Assembly: GCF_016765795.1 (NCBI RefSeq)
Contig: NZ_JAESVP010000005.1
Coordinates: 248,001 to 312,000, forward strand
Reading direction: 5' to 3'
From: Fuscibacter oryzae
GTDB lineage: Bacteria > Pseudomonadota > Alphaproteobacteria > Rhodobacterales > Rhodobacteraceae
Length of the DNA: 64,000 nt
Part shown: positions 1 through 8,554 of the stretch, piece by piece
Layout: each line of letters begins with the position of its first letter
Numbering within the stretch: the stretch's first letter is position 1
Program-made: the position numbers and the translations under genes
The notes under the pieces: model-generated
Seen by the model: only the letters and a program-made list of their open reading frames with translations
What the model was told of the DNA's origin: nothing
Databases searched by the model: none

Positions 1-424
1 CCCGCTGACGCTGGCCGCCCGAAAGCTGGCTGGGCTTACGGTCGAGCAGATGGCCCATTTGCAGCATGTCGGCGGCAGCCTTGGTCGCCTTTGCCCGCGC
101 CTCTGGCGGAACGCCTCGGATTTTCATGCCGAACTCGATGTTCTGGCGCACGGTCATCGTGGGGTAAAGCGCGTAAGACTGGAACACCATCGCAATGTCG
201 CGGTCCTTGGGCGACAGGTCGTTGACCACATCGCCCGAGATGCGGATTTGCCCTGACGTGATATCCTCCAGCCCCGCGATCATGTTCAGCAAGGTGGATT
301 TGCCGCAGCCCGACGGCCCCAGCAGAACCAGAAAATCCCCGTCGCCGACCGAAATGCTGACCTCTTTCAGCACATCCATCTGGCCATAGGATTTCTTCAC
401 GCGGTCGATTTCAAGCGTTGCCAT
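1..424 (-). CDS. Sugar-type ABC transporter ATP-binding subunit (3' end outside the window)
   Basis: This is the N-terminal part of a MalK/UgpC-class ATPase that powers uptake by the two permeases just upstream. The visible part starts MATLEIDRVKKSYG and has a Walker A motif GPSGCGKST near residues 38-46. A Q-loop VFQSYALYP and the start of the ABC signature LSGGQRQR follow near the window edge. The start codon lies 4 bp after the stop of the upstream permease gene, so the two are co-transcribed. The substrate cannot be told from this subunit. The regulatory C-terminal domain common in this class would lie outside the window. Confidence 0.93.
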   Translation of the reverse strand, partial: MATLEIDRVKKSYGQMDVLKEVSISVGDGDFLVLLGPSGCGKSTLLNMIAGLEDITSGQIRISGDVVNDLSPKDRDIAMVFQSYALYPTMTVRQNIEFGMKIRGVPPEARAKATKAAADMLQMGHLLDRKPSQLSGGQRQR

Positions 425-428
425 TGGA

Positions 429-1307
429 TCAGCCTTTCACAGCGCCAGCCGTCAGACCGCGCACGAAATAGCGGCCTGCCACGACATAGACGACAAGGGT
501 GGGGATTGCGGCGATCATGGCCGAGGCCATATCGACGTTATATTGCTTGCGGCCCATCGTGACGTTGACGATGTTGTTCAGGGCCACGGTGACGGGCGTG
601 CTGTCGCCTGCGGTGAACGACACGCCGAACAGGAAATCGTTCCAGATCTGGGTGAATTGCCAGATGCAGGACACCACGATGATCGGCAAGGCGGCGGGCA
701 GCATGATGGAAAAGAAGATGCGGAAGAACCCGGCCCCGTCGATCTGTGCAGCCTTGGTCAGCTCGTCCGGGATGGTGATGAAGTAGTTGCGGAAGAACAA
801 GGTGGTAAAGGCGATACCGTAGACCGTATGGACCAGCACCAGACCTGGGATGGTGCCCGACAGGCCCAGCCGCCCCAACACCTGCGCCATCGGCAGGATC
901 ACCGCCTGAAACGGCAGGAAGCAACCGAACAGCAGCATCCCGAAGACGATGTTCGACCCTTTGAACCGCCATTTCGTCAGCACATAGCCGTTGATCGCCC
1001 CGATGCCAGACGACAGGATCACCGCCGGAATGACCATGACCAGAGAGTTCACGAAATAGGGTTTCAGCCCCTCGCATTTCGTGCCGATGCACGCGGTTCC
1101 CCAGGCTTTGGCCCAGGCGTCGAAGGTCACGGCCTTGGGCAGGCCGATGAAAGAGCCGGAATAGATTTCATCCAGCGATTTCAATGATGTGACGATCATC
1201 ACCCACAAGGGCATCAGATAGAATGCCGCCATGGCGGCAAGGCTGCCATAGATGAACAGGCGGCCCCAGTTTTGCGCACGGCGCGCAGAGCGCAGGTCAG
1301 TGGCCAT
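429..1307 (-). CDS. ABC transporter permease, MalG-type (carbohydrate uptake)
   Basis: This 292-residue inner-membrane protein is the second permease of a binding-protein-dependent importer of the carbohydrate (CUT1) type. It has six hydrophobic segments, the first near residues 18-38. The EAA loop that contacts the ATPase reads roughly ELTKAAQIDGAGFFRIFFSI, about residues 178-197. The gene overlaps the 3' end of the partner permease by 11 bp and is preceded by a strong AAGGAGG site. Order and spacing (binding protein, permease, permease, ATPase) are those of a complete importer operon. Confidence 0.93.
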   Translation of the reverse strand: MATDLRSARRAQNWGRLFIYGSLAAMAAFYLMPLWVMIVTSLKSLDEIYSGSFIGLPKAVTFDAWAKAWGTACIGTKCEGLKPYFVNSLVMVIPAVILSSGIGAINGYVLTKWRFKGSNIVFGMLLFGCFLPFQAVILPMAQVLGRLGLSGTIPGLVLVHTVYGIAFTTLFFRNYFITIPDELTKAAQIDGAGFFRIFFSIMLPAALPIIVVSCIWQFTQIWNDFLFGVSFTAGDSTPVTVALNNIVNVTMGRKQYNVDMASAMIAAIPTLVVYVVAGRYFVRGLTAGAVKG

Positions 1308-2193
1308 TCCGGTCCTCCTTCAGCTCGGAATAAAGATAGGGGATGATGATGGCGGCGACAGTCATCAGCATCATCATCGCGCTGGCCGCGCCCACGCCCA
1401 TCTGGTTGCGCCGGAACGTGGCCGAGAACATGAAGGTCGAGGGCATCTCGGTGGCAGAACCCGGCCCGGCATTGGTCAGCGCCAGCACCAGATCGAAGCT
1501 TTTGATCGAGATATAGGACAGCAGCACGATCACCGACAAAAACGCCGGGCGCAGCATGGGTACGATGATCGACAGATAAATCCGCGTCAGGCTGGCGCCC
1601 TCGATCTGCGCGGCCTTGATGATCGAATTGTCGATGCCGCGCAGCCCGGCCAGAAAGATCGCCATGGCAAAGCCGGTCGATTGCCAGACGGCGGCGATGA
1701 CGACGCAGTAGATGGCAAACTCGGGCCGGGTGATCCAGTCAAACACAAAGCTATGCCAGCCCAGATCGTTGACGACCTTTTGGATACCCAGCGAAGGGTT
1801 GAGAATCCACTTCCACGCTGTGCCGGTCACGATGAACGACAGCGCCATCGGATAGAGGTAAACCGCCCGCAGCACGCCTTCGGCCCGCACCTTCTGGTCC
1901 AGCAGGATCGCCATGAACAGGCCGACGGCGATGGTGATGGCCAGAAACAGCACGGTGAACAGGAACAGGTTTTCCACCGCCGTGATCCAGCGCGGGGTGG
2001 ACCACAGGCGGATGTATTGCTCCAGCCCGACGAAATCATAACGCGGCAGCATCTTGGACGAGCTGAACGAGATGACCGCCGTCCAGGCGATGAACAGATA
2101 CACGCCGACGAAAACCGCCAGGATGCTGGGTGTCAGAACCAGTTGCGGCAGCCATGCCGCAAGCCGATCCTTCAGGGAAATGGGTTTTTGCAT
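1297..2193 (-). CDS. ABC transporter permease, MalF-type (carbohydrate uptake)
   Basis: This 298-residue permease pairs with the MalG-type protein encoded downstream. Several membrane segments are visible, and the EAA-type loop IIKAAQIEGASLTRIYLSII lies in the C-terminal half. I chose the ATG at 2193 because a GAAAGGGA ribosome-binding site precedes it. An in-frame upstream start at 2241 would add an unlikely polar leader and sit 10 bp from the binding-protein gene. The substrate is unknown. Confidence 0.92.
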   Translation of the reverse strand: MQKPISLKDRLAAWLPQLVLTPSILAVFVGVYLFIAWTAVISFSSSKMLPRYDFVGLEQYIRLWSTPRWITAVENLFLFTVLFLAITIAVGLFMAILLDQKVRAEGVLRAVYLYPMALSFIVTGTAWKWILNPSLGIQKVVNDLGWHSFVFDWITRPEFAIYCVVIAAVWQSTGFAMAIFLAGLRGIDNSIIKAAQIEGASLTRIYLSIIVPMLRPAFLSVIVLLSYISIKSFDLVLALTNAGPGSATEMPSTFMFSATFRRNQMGVGAASAMMMLMTVAAIIIPYLYSELKEDRNGH

Positions 2194-2250
2194 GGCGTCC
2201 CTTTCAGATGGCCGGGGTGGCCTGCCGATAAGGCAGGCCACCGCTTTGGA

Positions 2251-3498
2251 TCAGCGGGCGTTGTCGATGCCGGAAACCAGCATATCCACCGCCTCTTGCG
2301 ACGACATGTCGGTGACGAAGAACTGGCCGACCACATCAAAGAACACGCCGGCGAACTGCGGTTGCGCGGCGAAACCTTCGGTCAGGCCGCCCACCATGGT
2401 GCCCGCCTTCACCGCAGCATCGCGGTCGGCAAAGCTGCGCTTGGCGCAATCGTCGAACCCGTCAACCGGAACGTCGATCCGCGCCGGGATCGAGCCCTTG
2501 ATCATGTTGAAGTTCTTCTGGTTTTCCGGGTCCATCACGGTTTCAACCCAAGCATCCTGACCGGCGGTGATGTTGGCATCGTCGATGTTGAAGGTGCCGA
2601 AGGTGTCGATGACGAACTTGAAGTTCGGCACAGCCGCCGGAGTGGGGAAGCACAGGAAATCAACGCCCGGCTTCAGCCCCTTAGCCAGAAACTCGCCCTT
2701 GGCCCAGTCGCCCATGATCTGCATCGCCGCCTGGCCAGATGCAACCATGCCCGTCGCCACCGCCCAGTCACGACCGGTGAAGCCGTCATCGACCAGCCCG
2801 CGTACTTCGCGCAGCGTGTCAAAGGCTTTCAGCATTTCCGGGCCGGACAGCGCCGCCGGGTCCAGATCCATCACCGCCTTCTTGTAGAAATCGGTGCCGT
2901 TCTGGTCGGTCAGGATCGCCTCGAACACCTCCAGGATCTGCCAGCTTTCATCCGACAGGGCAAAGGCTGTGACGCCGTTTTCCTTCAGCTTCTTGCCCGC
3001 CGCGATCAGGTCATCCCAGCTTTTCGGCTCGGCGATGCCGTATTTGTCGAACAGCCCCTTGTTGACCCACAGCCAGTTCTGCCGGTGCATGTTGATCGGC
3101 ACCGCGAAATAGGTGTCATCCGCCTTGACGAAGGGCAGGATCGCCGGGGCAATCGCGGCCTCCCAGCCGTTCTTGGCGTAAAGGTCGTTCAGCGACCGCA
3201 GCGCGCCTTCCTTCTCCCACTCAACACCCTCATAGCCCAGAAACTGCATGGTTGCGGGTGGGTTGCCCGCCGCCAGACGGGTGCGCAGGGCCTGCGTCGC
3301 ATTGGCGCCTGACAGGCCGCCGACGGCGCTGTCCTGCCAGGTGAAGCCCTTGGTCGCCAGATTGTCGGTCAGCACCTTCAGTGCGCCAACCTCGCTTTCC
3401 GACACCCAATGGTGGATGCCTTCTACAACGCCTTCGGCACGCGCCGTCATCGGCAGGGCCAAGGCGGTGGCCAGCAGCAGTTTGGTGAAATGGGTCAT
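2251..3498 (-). CDS. ABC transporter periplasmic sugar-binding protein
   Basis: This 415-residue extracellular solute-binding protein of family 1 captures the substrate in the periplasm and delivers it to the permease pair. A signal peptide is clear: a basic N-terminus, the hydrophobic stretch LLLATALALPM, and likely cleavage after TARA near residue 21. The length is normal for carbohydrate-binding proteins of this class. The start has an AGAGGAC site upstream. As first gene of the transporter block it lies 75 bp behind the HisD-like dehydrogenase gene, which suggests that its substrate feeds the two enzymes encoded upstream. Confidence 0.92.
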   Translation of the reverse strand: MTHFTKLLLATALALPMTARAEGVVEGIHHWVSESEVGALKVLTDNLATKGFTWQDSAVGGLSGANATQALRTRLAAGNPPATMQFLGYEGVEWEKEGALRSLNDLYAKNGWEAAIAPAILPFVKADDTYFAVPINMHRQNWLWVNKGLFDKYGIAEPKSWDDLIAAGKKLKENGVTAFALSDESWQILEVFEAILTDQNGTDFYKKAVMDLDPAALSGPEMLKAFDTLREVRGLVDDGFTGRDWAVATGMVASGQAAMQIMGDWAKGEFLAKGLKPGVDFLCFPTPAAVPNFKFVIDTFGTFNIDDANITAGQDAWVETVMDPENQKNFNMIKGSIPARIDVPVDGFDDCAKRSFADRDAAVKAGTMVGGLTEGFAAQPQFAGVFFDVVGQFFVTDMSSQEAVDMLVSGIDNAR

Positions 3499-3573
3499 TC
3501 GATGTCCTCTCTGTGGGTTGGGATGCCCGGTGTTTTTTGCGTGGATTTTGTCTCTGCCGGGCTGGTTTGGGGG

Positions 3574-4884
3574 TCAGATAACTTCGGCGGGTTGGCCGTA
3601 GGGCACGTTCTGGCCGCCATAGCGGCGAACGCGCAGGTTGGCCTGTTCGGCATGGCCGACAAACCCTTCCATGTGGCACAGGCGCGAGCCGATGGCCCCG
3701 ATCCGGGCCGAGGCCGCATCGGTCAGAACGCGCTGATAAGTGCAGGTTTTCAGGAACTTGCCGACCCAAAGCCCGCCGGTGTACCGGGCCGAGGTCAGCG
3801 TGGGCAAAGTGTGGTTGGTGCCGATCACCTTGTCGCCGAAGGCGACATTGGTGCGCTGGCCCAAGAACAGCGCGCCATAGTTTTTCATATGGGTCAGGAA
3901 GTAATCGGGATCGGCAGTCATCACCTGCACATGTTCCGACGCAATGCGGTCAGCCTCGGCTACCATCTCGTCCAACGTGTCGCACAGGATGATCTCGCCA
4001 AAGTCGCGCCACGCCTTGCCCGCGATCTCGGCGGTGGGCAGGATCGCCAGAATCCGGTCGATCTGATGCAAGGTATCGCGGGCCAGCGCTTCGGAATTGG
4101 TGATCAGGATGGCGGGCGAGTTCACGCCATGCTCGGCCTGGCCCAGCAGGTCGGTTGCAATCACCTCGCCGTCGCTGGTGTCATCGGCGATCACCAGCGT
4201 TTCGGTCGGCCCGGCGAACAGGTCGATGCCGACACGGCCGAACATCAGCCGTTTCGCTTCGGCGACATAGGCATTGCCGGGGCCGGCCAGCATATCGACG
4301 GGCTGGATGGTTTCGGTGCCATGGCCCATCGCTGCAATCGCCTGAACACCGCCCAGAACGTAAATCTCATCCGCCCCGGCCAAGGCCTGCGCCGCGACGA
4401 TCTTCGGCGCGATCTGGCCCTTGAACGGCGGCGCGCAGGTGATCACCCGGTCGCAGCCCGCCACCTTGGCGGTCAGCACGGTCATATGGGCCGAGGCCAG
4501 CAGCGGATATTTCCCGCCCGGCACATAGCAGCCGACATTGGCGATGGGGATATTCTTGTGGCCCAACACCACGCCGGGCAGGGTTTCCACCTCGAGATCC
4601 AGCATGGTGGCGCGCTGCGCTTCGGCAAAGTTGCGCACTTGCGTCTGGGCAAAGTCGAGGTCGATGCGTTCCTGCTTGGTCAGCCCGTCGATACAGGCGC
4701 GGATTTCGGCATCGCTCAGCCGATAGCTGTCGCGGTCCAGCCCGTCGAATTTCACCGACAAGCGGCGCACCGCCGCATCGCCGTTGTCTTCCACATCGCG
4801 CAAAAGCGCGGTCACGGTTTCGGTCACGGCGGGGTCAGAGGTCGCCCCCTGCGTCAGTCTGGCGGATTTGATATAGCGGATCAT
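3574..4884 (-). CDS. Histidinol dehydrogenase-family NAD-dependent alcohol dehydrogenase (catabolic paralog)
   Basis: The 436-residue protein has the full HisD fold signature. [11 protein letters not shown] is near residue 137, the zinc-site segment GQAEHG is present, the catalytic pair appears in SEHVQVM, and GTNHTLPT comes before the C-terminal domain. HisD enzymes oxidise an alcohol twice to a carboxylate. No other histidine gene is nearby, and the gene sits between a ThDP enzyme and a sugar-type transporter, so a catabolic role is more likely than histidine synthesis. One known relative is HpsN, the sulfopropanediol dehydrogenase, but no sulfonate genes are present here. The substrate is unassigned. 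Confidence 0.85.
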   Translation of the reverse strand: MIRYIKSARLTQGATSDPAVTETVTALLRDVEDNGDAAVRRLSVKFDGLDRDSYRLSDAEIRACIDGLTKQERIDLDFAQTQVRNFAEAQRATMLDLEVETLPGVVLGHKNIPIANVGCYVPGGKYPLLASAHMTVLTAKVAGCDRVITCAPPFKGQIAPKIVAAQALAGADEIYVLGGVQAIAAMGHGTETIQPVDMLAGPGNAYVAEAKRLMFGRVGIDLFAGPTETLVIADDTSDGEVIATDLLGQAEHGVNSPAILITNSEALARDTLHQIDRILAILPTAEIAGKAWRDFGEIILCDTLDEMVAEADRIASEHVQVMTADPDYFLTHMKNYGALFLGQRTNVAFGDKVIGTNHTLPTLTSARYTGGLWVGKFLKTCTYQRVLTDAASARIGAIGSRLCHMEGFVGHAEQANLRVRRYGGQNVPYGQPAEVI

Positions 4885-4955
4885 GAGGCAAGCCTTTTCG
4901 GTTCGGCCACGCCCGTCCTGCGGGGGCCGTCATGTGCGGATGTCAGGCTGGAAGG

Positions 4956-4982
4956 GCGCCCGCCGGTCAGCGCGGCGGGCGC
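4956..4982 (-). other. GC-rich intergenic hairpin between the ThDP-enzyme and HisD-like genes
   Basis: A perfect 9-bp stem GCGCCCGCC / GGCGGGCGC with a 9-nt loop lies in the 104-bp gap between two co-directional genes. No T-tract follows on the minus strand, so it is more likely an mRNA-stability or partial attenuation element than a full terminator. A very similar stem occurs at 10031-10053. Confidence 0.45.
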
Positions 4983-4988
4983 GGCAGG

Positions 4989-6791
4989 TTAAAGATGCTG
5001 CTCTTTCGCGCGCATTTCTTCGTAACCGGCCTGTTCCTTTTCGTAATAGGCGGGCGAGGGGAAATCCCACCAGCCGGTGGCAAACGGGCCAGCGGCATCG
5101 CGCGACACGATCACCTCGACCAGTGCCGGGCCGCCGCAATCCAGCGCGGCTTGCAGGCTGCTTTCCAGATCCTCGTTCTTTTCCACCTTCCAGGCTTGCA
5201 GGCCAAAGGCGCGGGCGGTGGCGGTGATATCGGCGGAATAGGGCTCGCCATTGCCCGCGTGGTGGTTGAATTCAGACGCCACATGACGCCCCATGAATTT
5301 GCGCTGCCCGCCGCGGATCGACATATAGCCCTGATTGTTCAGCACCAGAAACACCACGTTGATGCCGTTCATCGCGGCACAGCCCATTTCCGGCAGGCTC
5401 ATCATGAAGTCGCCATCGCCGACGATGGCCACCACCTTTTTATCCGGGCAGGCCAGTTTCGCCCCCATCGCTGCCGGAACCGCCCAGCCCATCGGCGAGA
5501 AGGAGCCAGAGGTCAGATGCGTGCGCGGTTCATAGACCGGAAAGCTTTGCTTCACCGCGCCTTGGGTATTGCCCGAGCCGACGACGACAATCCCGTCACG
5601 CGGTAACACCTTGCGCAGGGCGACCAGCGGGCGCTGCGAGGTGAACGGCGTTTCGGTGCTGTTCTCGCGCGGTTCGACCTTTGCGCGCCACTCGGCTTTC
5701 GAGCGGGCGACATCGGCGGTGAAGGCCGCATTGCCTGCGCGCAGCTTGGCGGCTTCGGCGTCGCTGATCGCGTCCAGCAGTTGCGCCAGTGCGACTTTGG
5801 CATCTGCCACGATGCCCACTTCGGTCGGATAGGTCTTGCCGATCTCGCGCGGGTCAAGGTCGATATGGATCAGGCGGCCCGGCGGGAAGCTGAACGACAC
5901 GCCCTTGGCATAGGACGAGGCCGACCAGTCGGTAAATCGGCAGCCAACCGAGATCACGACATCGGCCGAAGCGGTGATCTCATTGCCGCAGGTGGTGCCG
6001 GTCTGACCGACCGCGCCGATGAACAGATCATTGTCTTCGGCAATCGCGCCCTTGCCGTTCCAGGTGATCGACACAGCAGCGCCCAGCTTTTCGGCCAGCG
6101 CGGTCAGTTCGGCGGACGCATTGGCGGTGATCGCACCGCCGCCCGCCACGATGACCGGGCGCTTAGCCGACAGCAGCACCTTGACCGCCGCCGAAATCGC
6201 CGCCGGATCGGGATGGGCGACCCCCACCGGCATGCGCTTGTCCAACGGGTGGATCGTCACATCCGCCGCTTCGACCTGCACATCCATCGGCACTTCGACA
6301 TGCACCGGGCCGGGGCGACCGGTCAGCATCTCGTTGAAGGCGCGGTGCATCACCGTGGGCAGGGTTTTCACCGAATTGGCGGCCCAAGCGCGTTTCGTCA
6401 CCTGCTCGGTGATGCGCAGAAAGGCGTTGTCCTGCTGACGCTCCAGCTCCTGCATGGTGCCGTGGCCGTGCATATAGGTCTGCGGCGAGCCGGAAACGTA
6501 GAACAGCGCGGTCGAATCGGTATAGGCGGTGGCCAGACCGATGATCGTATTCGTGGCCCCCGGCCCCACCGAGGTGGAACAGGCCATCGGCTTGCCGCTG
6601 GCGCGCCAATACCCGTCCGCCATATGGACGGCGCTTTGTTCGTGCATCACCTGAATGAACGGGATGCTCGACCCTTCCTGCATGAAAGCATCAAACAGCG
6701 ACCAGATGCCATGCCCCGGCACCCCGGCGACATATTCGACCCCGTAATCCTTCAGGGCCTTGGCGACGACCTCTCCACCAGTCAGTTTCAT
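4989..6791 (-). CDS. Thiamine diphosphate-dependent enzyme, acetolactate synthase-like
   Basis: The 600-residue protein has the three domains of the acetolactate synthase/pyruvate oxidase superfamily. The N-terminal domain holds the cofactor-activating glutamate in VMHEQSAVHMADGY near residue 50. A central nucleotide-fold domain follows, and the C-terminal ThDP domain carries the GDG...N motif GDGDFMMSL...LNN. It differs from sulfoacetaldehyde acetyltransferase (Xsc) at the N-terminus and from true IlvB in context. It is the first gene of the operon and is read divergently from the XRE regulator. It is expected to decarboxylate or carboligate a 2-oxoacid from the imported substrate, but the exact reaction is not known. 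Confidence 0.85.
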   Translation of the reverse strand: MKLTGGEVVAKALKDYGVEYVAGVPGHGIWSLFDAFMQEGSSIPFIQVMHEQSAVHMADGYWRASGKPMACSTSVGPGATNTIIGLATAYTDSTALFYVSGSPQTYMHGHGTMQELERQQDNAFLRITEQVTKRAWAANSVKTLPTVMHRAFNEMLTGRPGPVHVEVPMDVQVEAADVTIHPLDKRMPVGVAHPDPAAISAAVKVLLSAKRPVIVAGGGAITANASAELTALAEKLGAAVSITWNGKGAIAEDNDLFIGAVGQTGTTCGNEITASADVVISVGCRFTDWSASSYAKGVSFSFPPGRLIHIDLDPREIGKTYPTEVGIVADAKVALAQLLDAISDAEAAKLRAGNAAFTADVARSKAEWRAKVEPRENSTETPFTSQRPLVALRKVLPRDGIVVVGSGNTQGAVKQSFPVYEPRTHLTSGSFSPMGWAVPAAMGAKLACPDKKVVAIVGDGDFMMSLPEMGCAAMNGINVVFLVLNNQGYMSIRGGQRKFMGRHVASEFNHHAGNGEPYSADITATARAFGLQAWKVEKNEDLESSLQAALDCGGPALVEVIVSRDAAGPFATGWWDFPSPAYYEKEQAGYEEMRAKEQHL

Positions 6792-6890
6792 GCGGCTCTC
6801 CCATCAGCTGCGGGGTCAGCGCCCCATGTCTTGTTGGGGGCCAAATTCACGGCAGGGGGCTTGCAATGCAACTTCGCATGGCGCAGTTTA

Positions 6891-6908
6891 CTGACGCAAA
6901 CTGACGCA
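6891..6908 (-). promoter_or_regulatory. Tandem operator in the divergent promoter region (site 1)
   Basis: On the minus strand the site reads TGCGTCAG-TT-TGCGTCAG, two identical 8-bp half-sites one helical turn apart. It lies 100-117 bp upstream of the ThDP-enzyme start codon. It is also only 24-41 bp upstream of the regulator start codon, so binding could activate one operon and repress the regulator gene. The same motif occurs at 7765-7782 and 13445-13462. Confidence 0.7.
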
Positions 6909-6931
6909 CAATTCTGCGCCCGGAGGATGGG

Positions 6932-7753
6932 ATGGAGACCGACGACAAGGCCGCCGCCTTTGCCGCCAACCTGCGCTATCTGTGCGATCAGCGCGGCTCA
7001 ATCTCGCAGATCTGCCGCAAGATGCAGATCAACCGGCAGCAGTTCAACAAATACCTGTCGGGCCGCCACATGCCCTCATCCGCCAATGTGCGCAGCATTG
7101 CCGACCATTTCTCGCTTAGCCCCGAGGTGCTGTGCAGCCCGCATGCCGAGTTTCGCTCGCTGATCGACGGCAATTTCTTTGATGCCTTCAACCGCCTGCG
7201 CGCAGCGCCGCAGGTGCAGGCGTTCCTGTCCACGGTGATGTCGGCCCCCGGCACGCTGGAACAATCGCTGGTCGGCATCTATGACCGCTACCAGTTCTCA
7301 TCGATCTATCCGCGCCGCATCTTGCGGGCATCGTTGTGCATCTATGCCGGGCAAGACCTGTTGCAGCACACCTATGTGGAGCATTTCCCCAGCCATGATG
7401 ACCCGAAGAAAACGGCTTACACCTTCAAATATCACGGCTTTGTCCTGCCCATCGAAAACCGCATCTTCACGGTGGATTTTGAAACCGTGCAGCGCAATGA
7501 GATGACATTCGGCATCTATTCCATGGTCCAGCGCAGCGCCAAGAGGTTCATGTTCGGCATTACCTCCGGCATCGCCGCCACCATGTTCCGCCAACCGTTT
7601 TCGACCCGCATTGCCCTGCATTACCGCCGCCCCGGCCTGTTGGGGCGCGAGGATCTGGCAGGCACCACGGCGCTGGACATGAACGACGGCTCGATCCCGC
7701 GAGAGGTGCGCGAATACCTGGGCGACACGCCGGATATGATCAAGCCAAGCTGA
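6932..7753 (+). CDS. XRE-type helix-turn-helix transcriptional regulator of the catabolic cluster
   Basis: The 273-residue protein has an N-terminal Cro/XRE-like helix-turn-helix, about residues 8-64, including SQICRKMQINRQQFNKYLSG. A roughly 200-residue C-terminal domain of unrecognised family probably binds an inducer. The start is set by a GGAGG site 5 bp upstream. The gene is divergent from the ThDP/HisD/transporter operon and lies directly upstream of the cupin-lyase pair. The shared tandem operator at three promoters makes it the best candidate for the local regulator. That link is inference. Confidence 0.82.
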   Translation: METDDKAAAFAANLRYLCDQRGSISQICRKMQINRQQFNKYLSGRHMPSSANVRSIADHFSLSPEVLCSPHAEFRSLIDGNFFDAFNRLRAAPQVQAFLSTVMSAPGTLEQSLVGIYDRYQFSSIYPRRILRASLCIYAGQDLLQHTYVEHFPSHDDPKKTAYTFKYHGFVLPIENRIFTVDFETVQRNEMTFGIYSMVQRSAKRFMFGITSGIAATMFRQPFSTRIALHYRRPGLLGREDLAGTTALDMNDGSIPREVREYLGDTPDMIKPS

Positions 7754-7764
7754 CCCGGCAAATC

Positions 7765-7782
7765 TGCGTCAGGTTGCGTCAG
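7765..7782 (+). promoter_or_regulatory. Tandem operator upstream of the cupin-lyase operon (site 2)
   Basis: The plus strand reads TGCGTCAG-GT-TGCGTCAG, 76-93 bp upstream of the cupin-like start codon. Its orientation to the target gene is the same as at sites 1 and 3. A short AT-rich stretch and a CGCGCC block follow, as at site 1. Confidence 0.7.
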
Positions 7783-7857
7783 TAAAAACCGCGCCGCGCA
7801 ATAGGCAGGCCGCCATGGGCGTGGTCTTTTACCCCCAACCGATTTTGGGAGTGACCG

Positions 7858-8553
7858 ATGCCGAACGTAACCCGCCCCCTCGCCTTTGCCGATGATTTTA
7901 TCCATGCCGAACTGGTCACCGATGTCCGCGACCTTGCCGTTGCCGATGCCGTGGTGGTGAACCTGTCACCCCGCCCGATGATTACCGGCGATGCGCACCC
8001 CGCCATTGTGCCTGCGTGGAAATCGACATGGCTCAAGGGCGGGGTGATCAAATCGGCAGAGCGCGTGGCGCTGATCAAGGTGGTACAGAAAACCAACCTT
8101 GGCGGCTGCGTCTTTCGCGGCTGGGATTGGCTGGGCAACCGGATCAAAAGTTTTCCGCGCGACACGCCGCTGTATATCTCGCACTTTGACCATGTGGGCG
8201 AGGTGACGACCGATCCCCTGGTGTTCACCAATGAACGCGCCACGCCGCAGCAGGAACAGACCTTTGACATGCGGCTGAACCTGTGGTGGTCGCCCGGCGA
8301 CACCGATTGCTTCATCCACAACGAACACCCGTTCCTTGAGGTGCATACCCAGATCCACGGTCAGGGCCGGATGCAGAAATTCCATGAGCGGGATGAGGCC
8401 ACGATGTATGAGGATATTCCGATGCTGATCGGATATTCGCATGATCCGTTCTGCCGCGTGACCGGGCCGAACCAGTGGACCTACCCTTGGCACCGCTATT
8501 ATGCCGACACCGATTCCGTCTGGCTTGCCATCGAACTGCATCCGCGGGCCTGA
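7858..8553 (+). CDS. Cupin-like protein of unknown function
   Basis: This 231-residue soluble protein has no signal peptide or membrane segment. The middle and C-terminal parts look like a cupin barrel: FIHNEHPFLEVHTQIHGQGRMQKFHE near residues 140-167 holds several His and Glu residues that could bind a metal. The assignment rests on pattern, not on a firm family match. A GGGAG site precedes the ATG. The gene ends 1 bp before the lyase start codon, so the two are translated together, and a role in isomerising, oxidising or sensing the same substrate is likely. Confidence 0.75.
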   Translation: MPNVTRPLAFADDFIHAELVTDVRDLAVADAVVVNLSPRPMITGDAHPAIVPAWKSTWLKGGVIKSAERVALIKVVQKTNLGGCVFRGWDWLGNRIKSFPRDTPLYISHFDHVGEVTTDPLVFTNERATPQQEQTFDMRLNLWWSPGDTDCFIHNEHPFLEVHTQIHGQGRMQKFHERDEATMYEDIPMLIGYSHDPFCRVTGPNQWTYPWHRYYADTDSVWLAIELHPRA

Positions 8554-8554
8554 C

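Noticed and set aside
1252-3312. Long open frame on the plus strand opposite the transporter genes
   Set aside because: It is antisense to well-supported permease and binding-protein genes, has a His/Arg/Gln/Asp-rich translation typical of high-GC antisense frames and no ribosome-binding site.
3574-4884. Biosynthetic histidinol dehydrogenase
   Set aside because: No other his gene is present and the gene sits in a transporter-linked operon, so a catabolic paralog is more likely.
4989-6791. Sulfoacetaldehyde acetyltransferase (Xsc)
   Set aside because: The N-terminal sequence differs from Xsc and no phosphotransacetylase or sulfite exporter gene is nearby.
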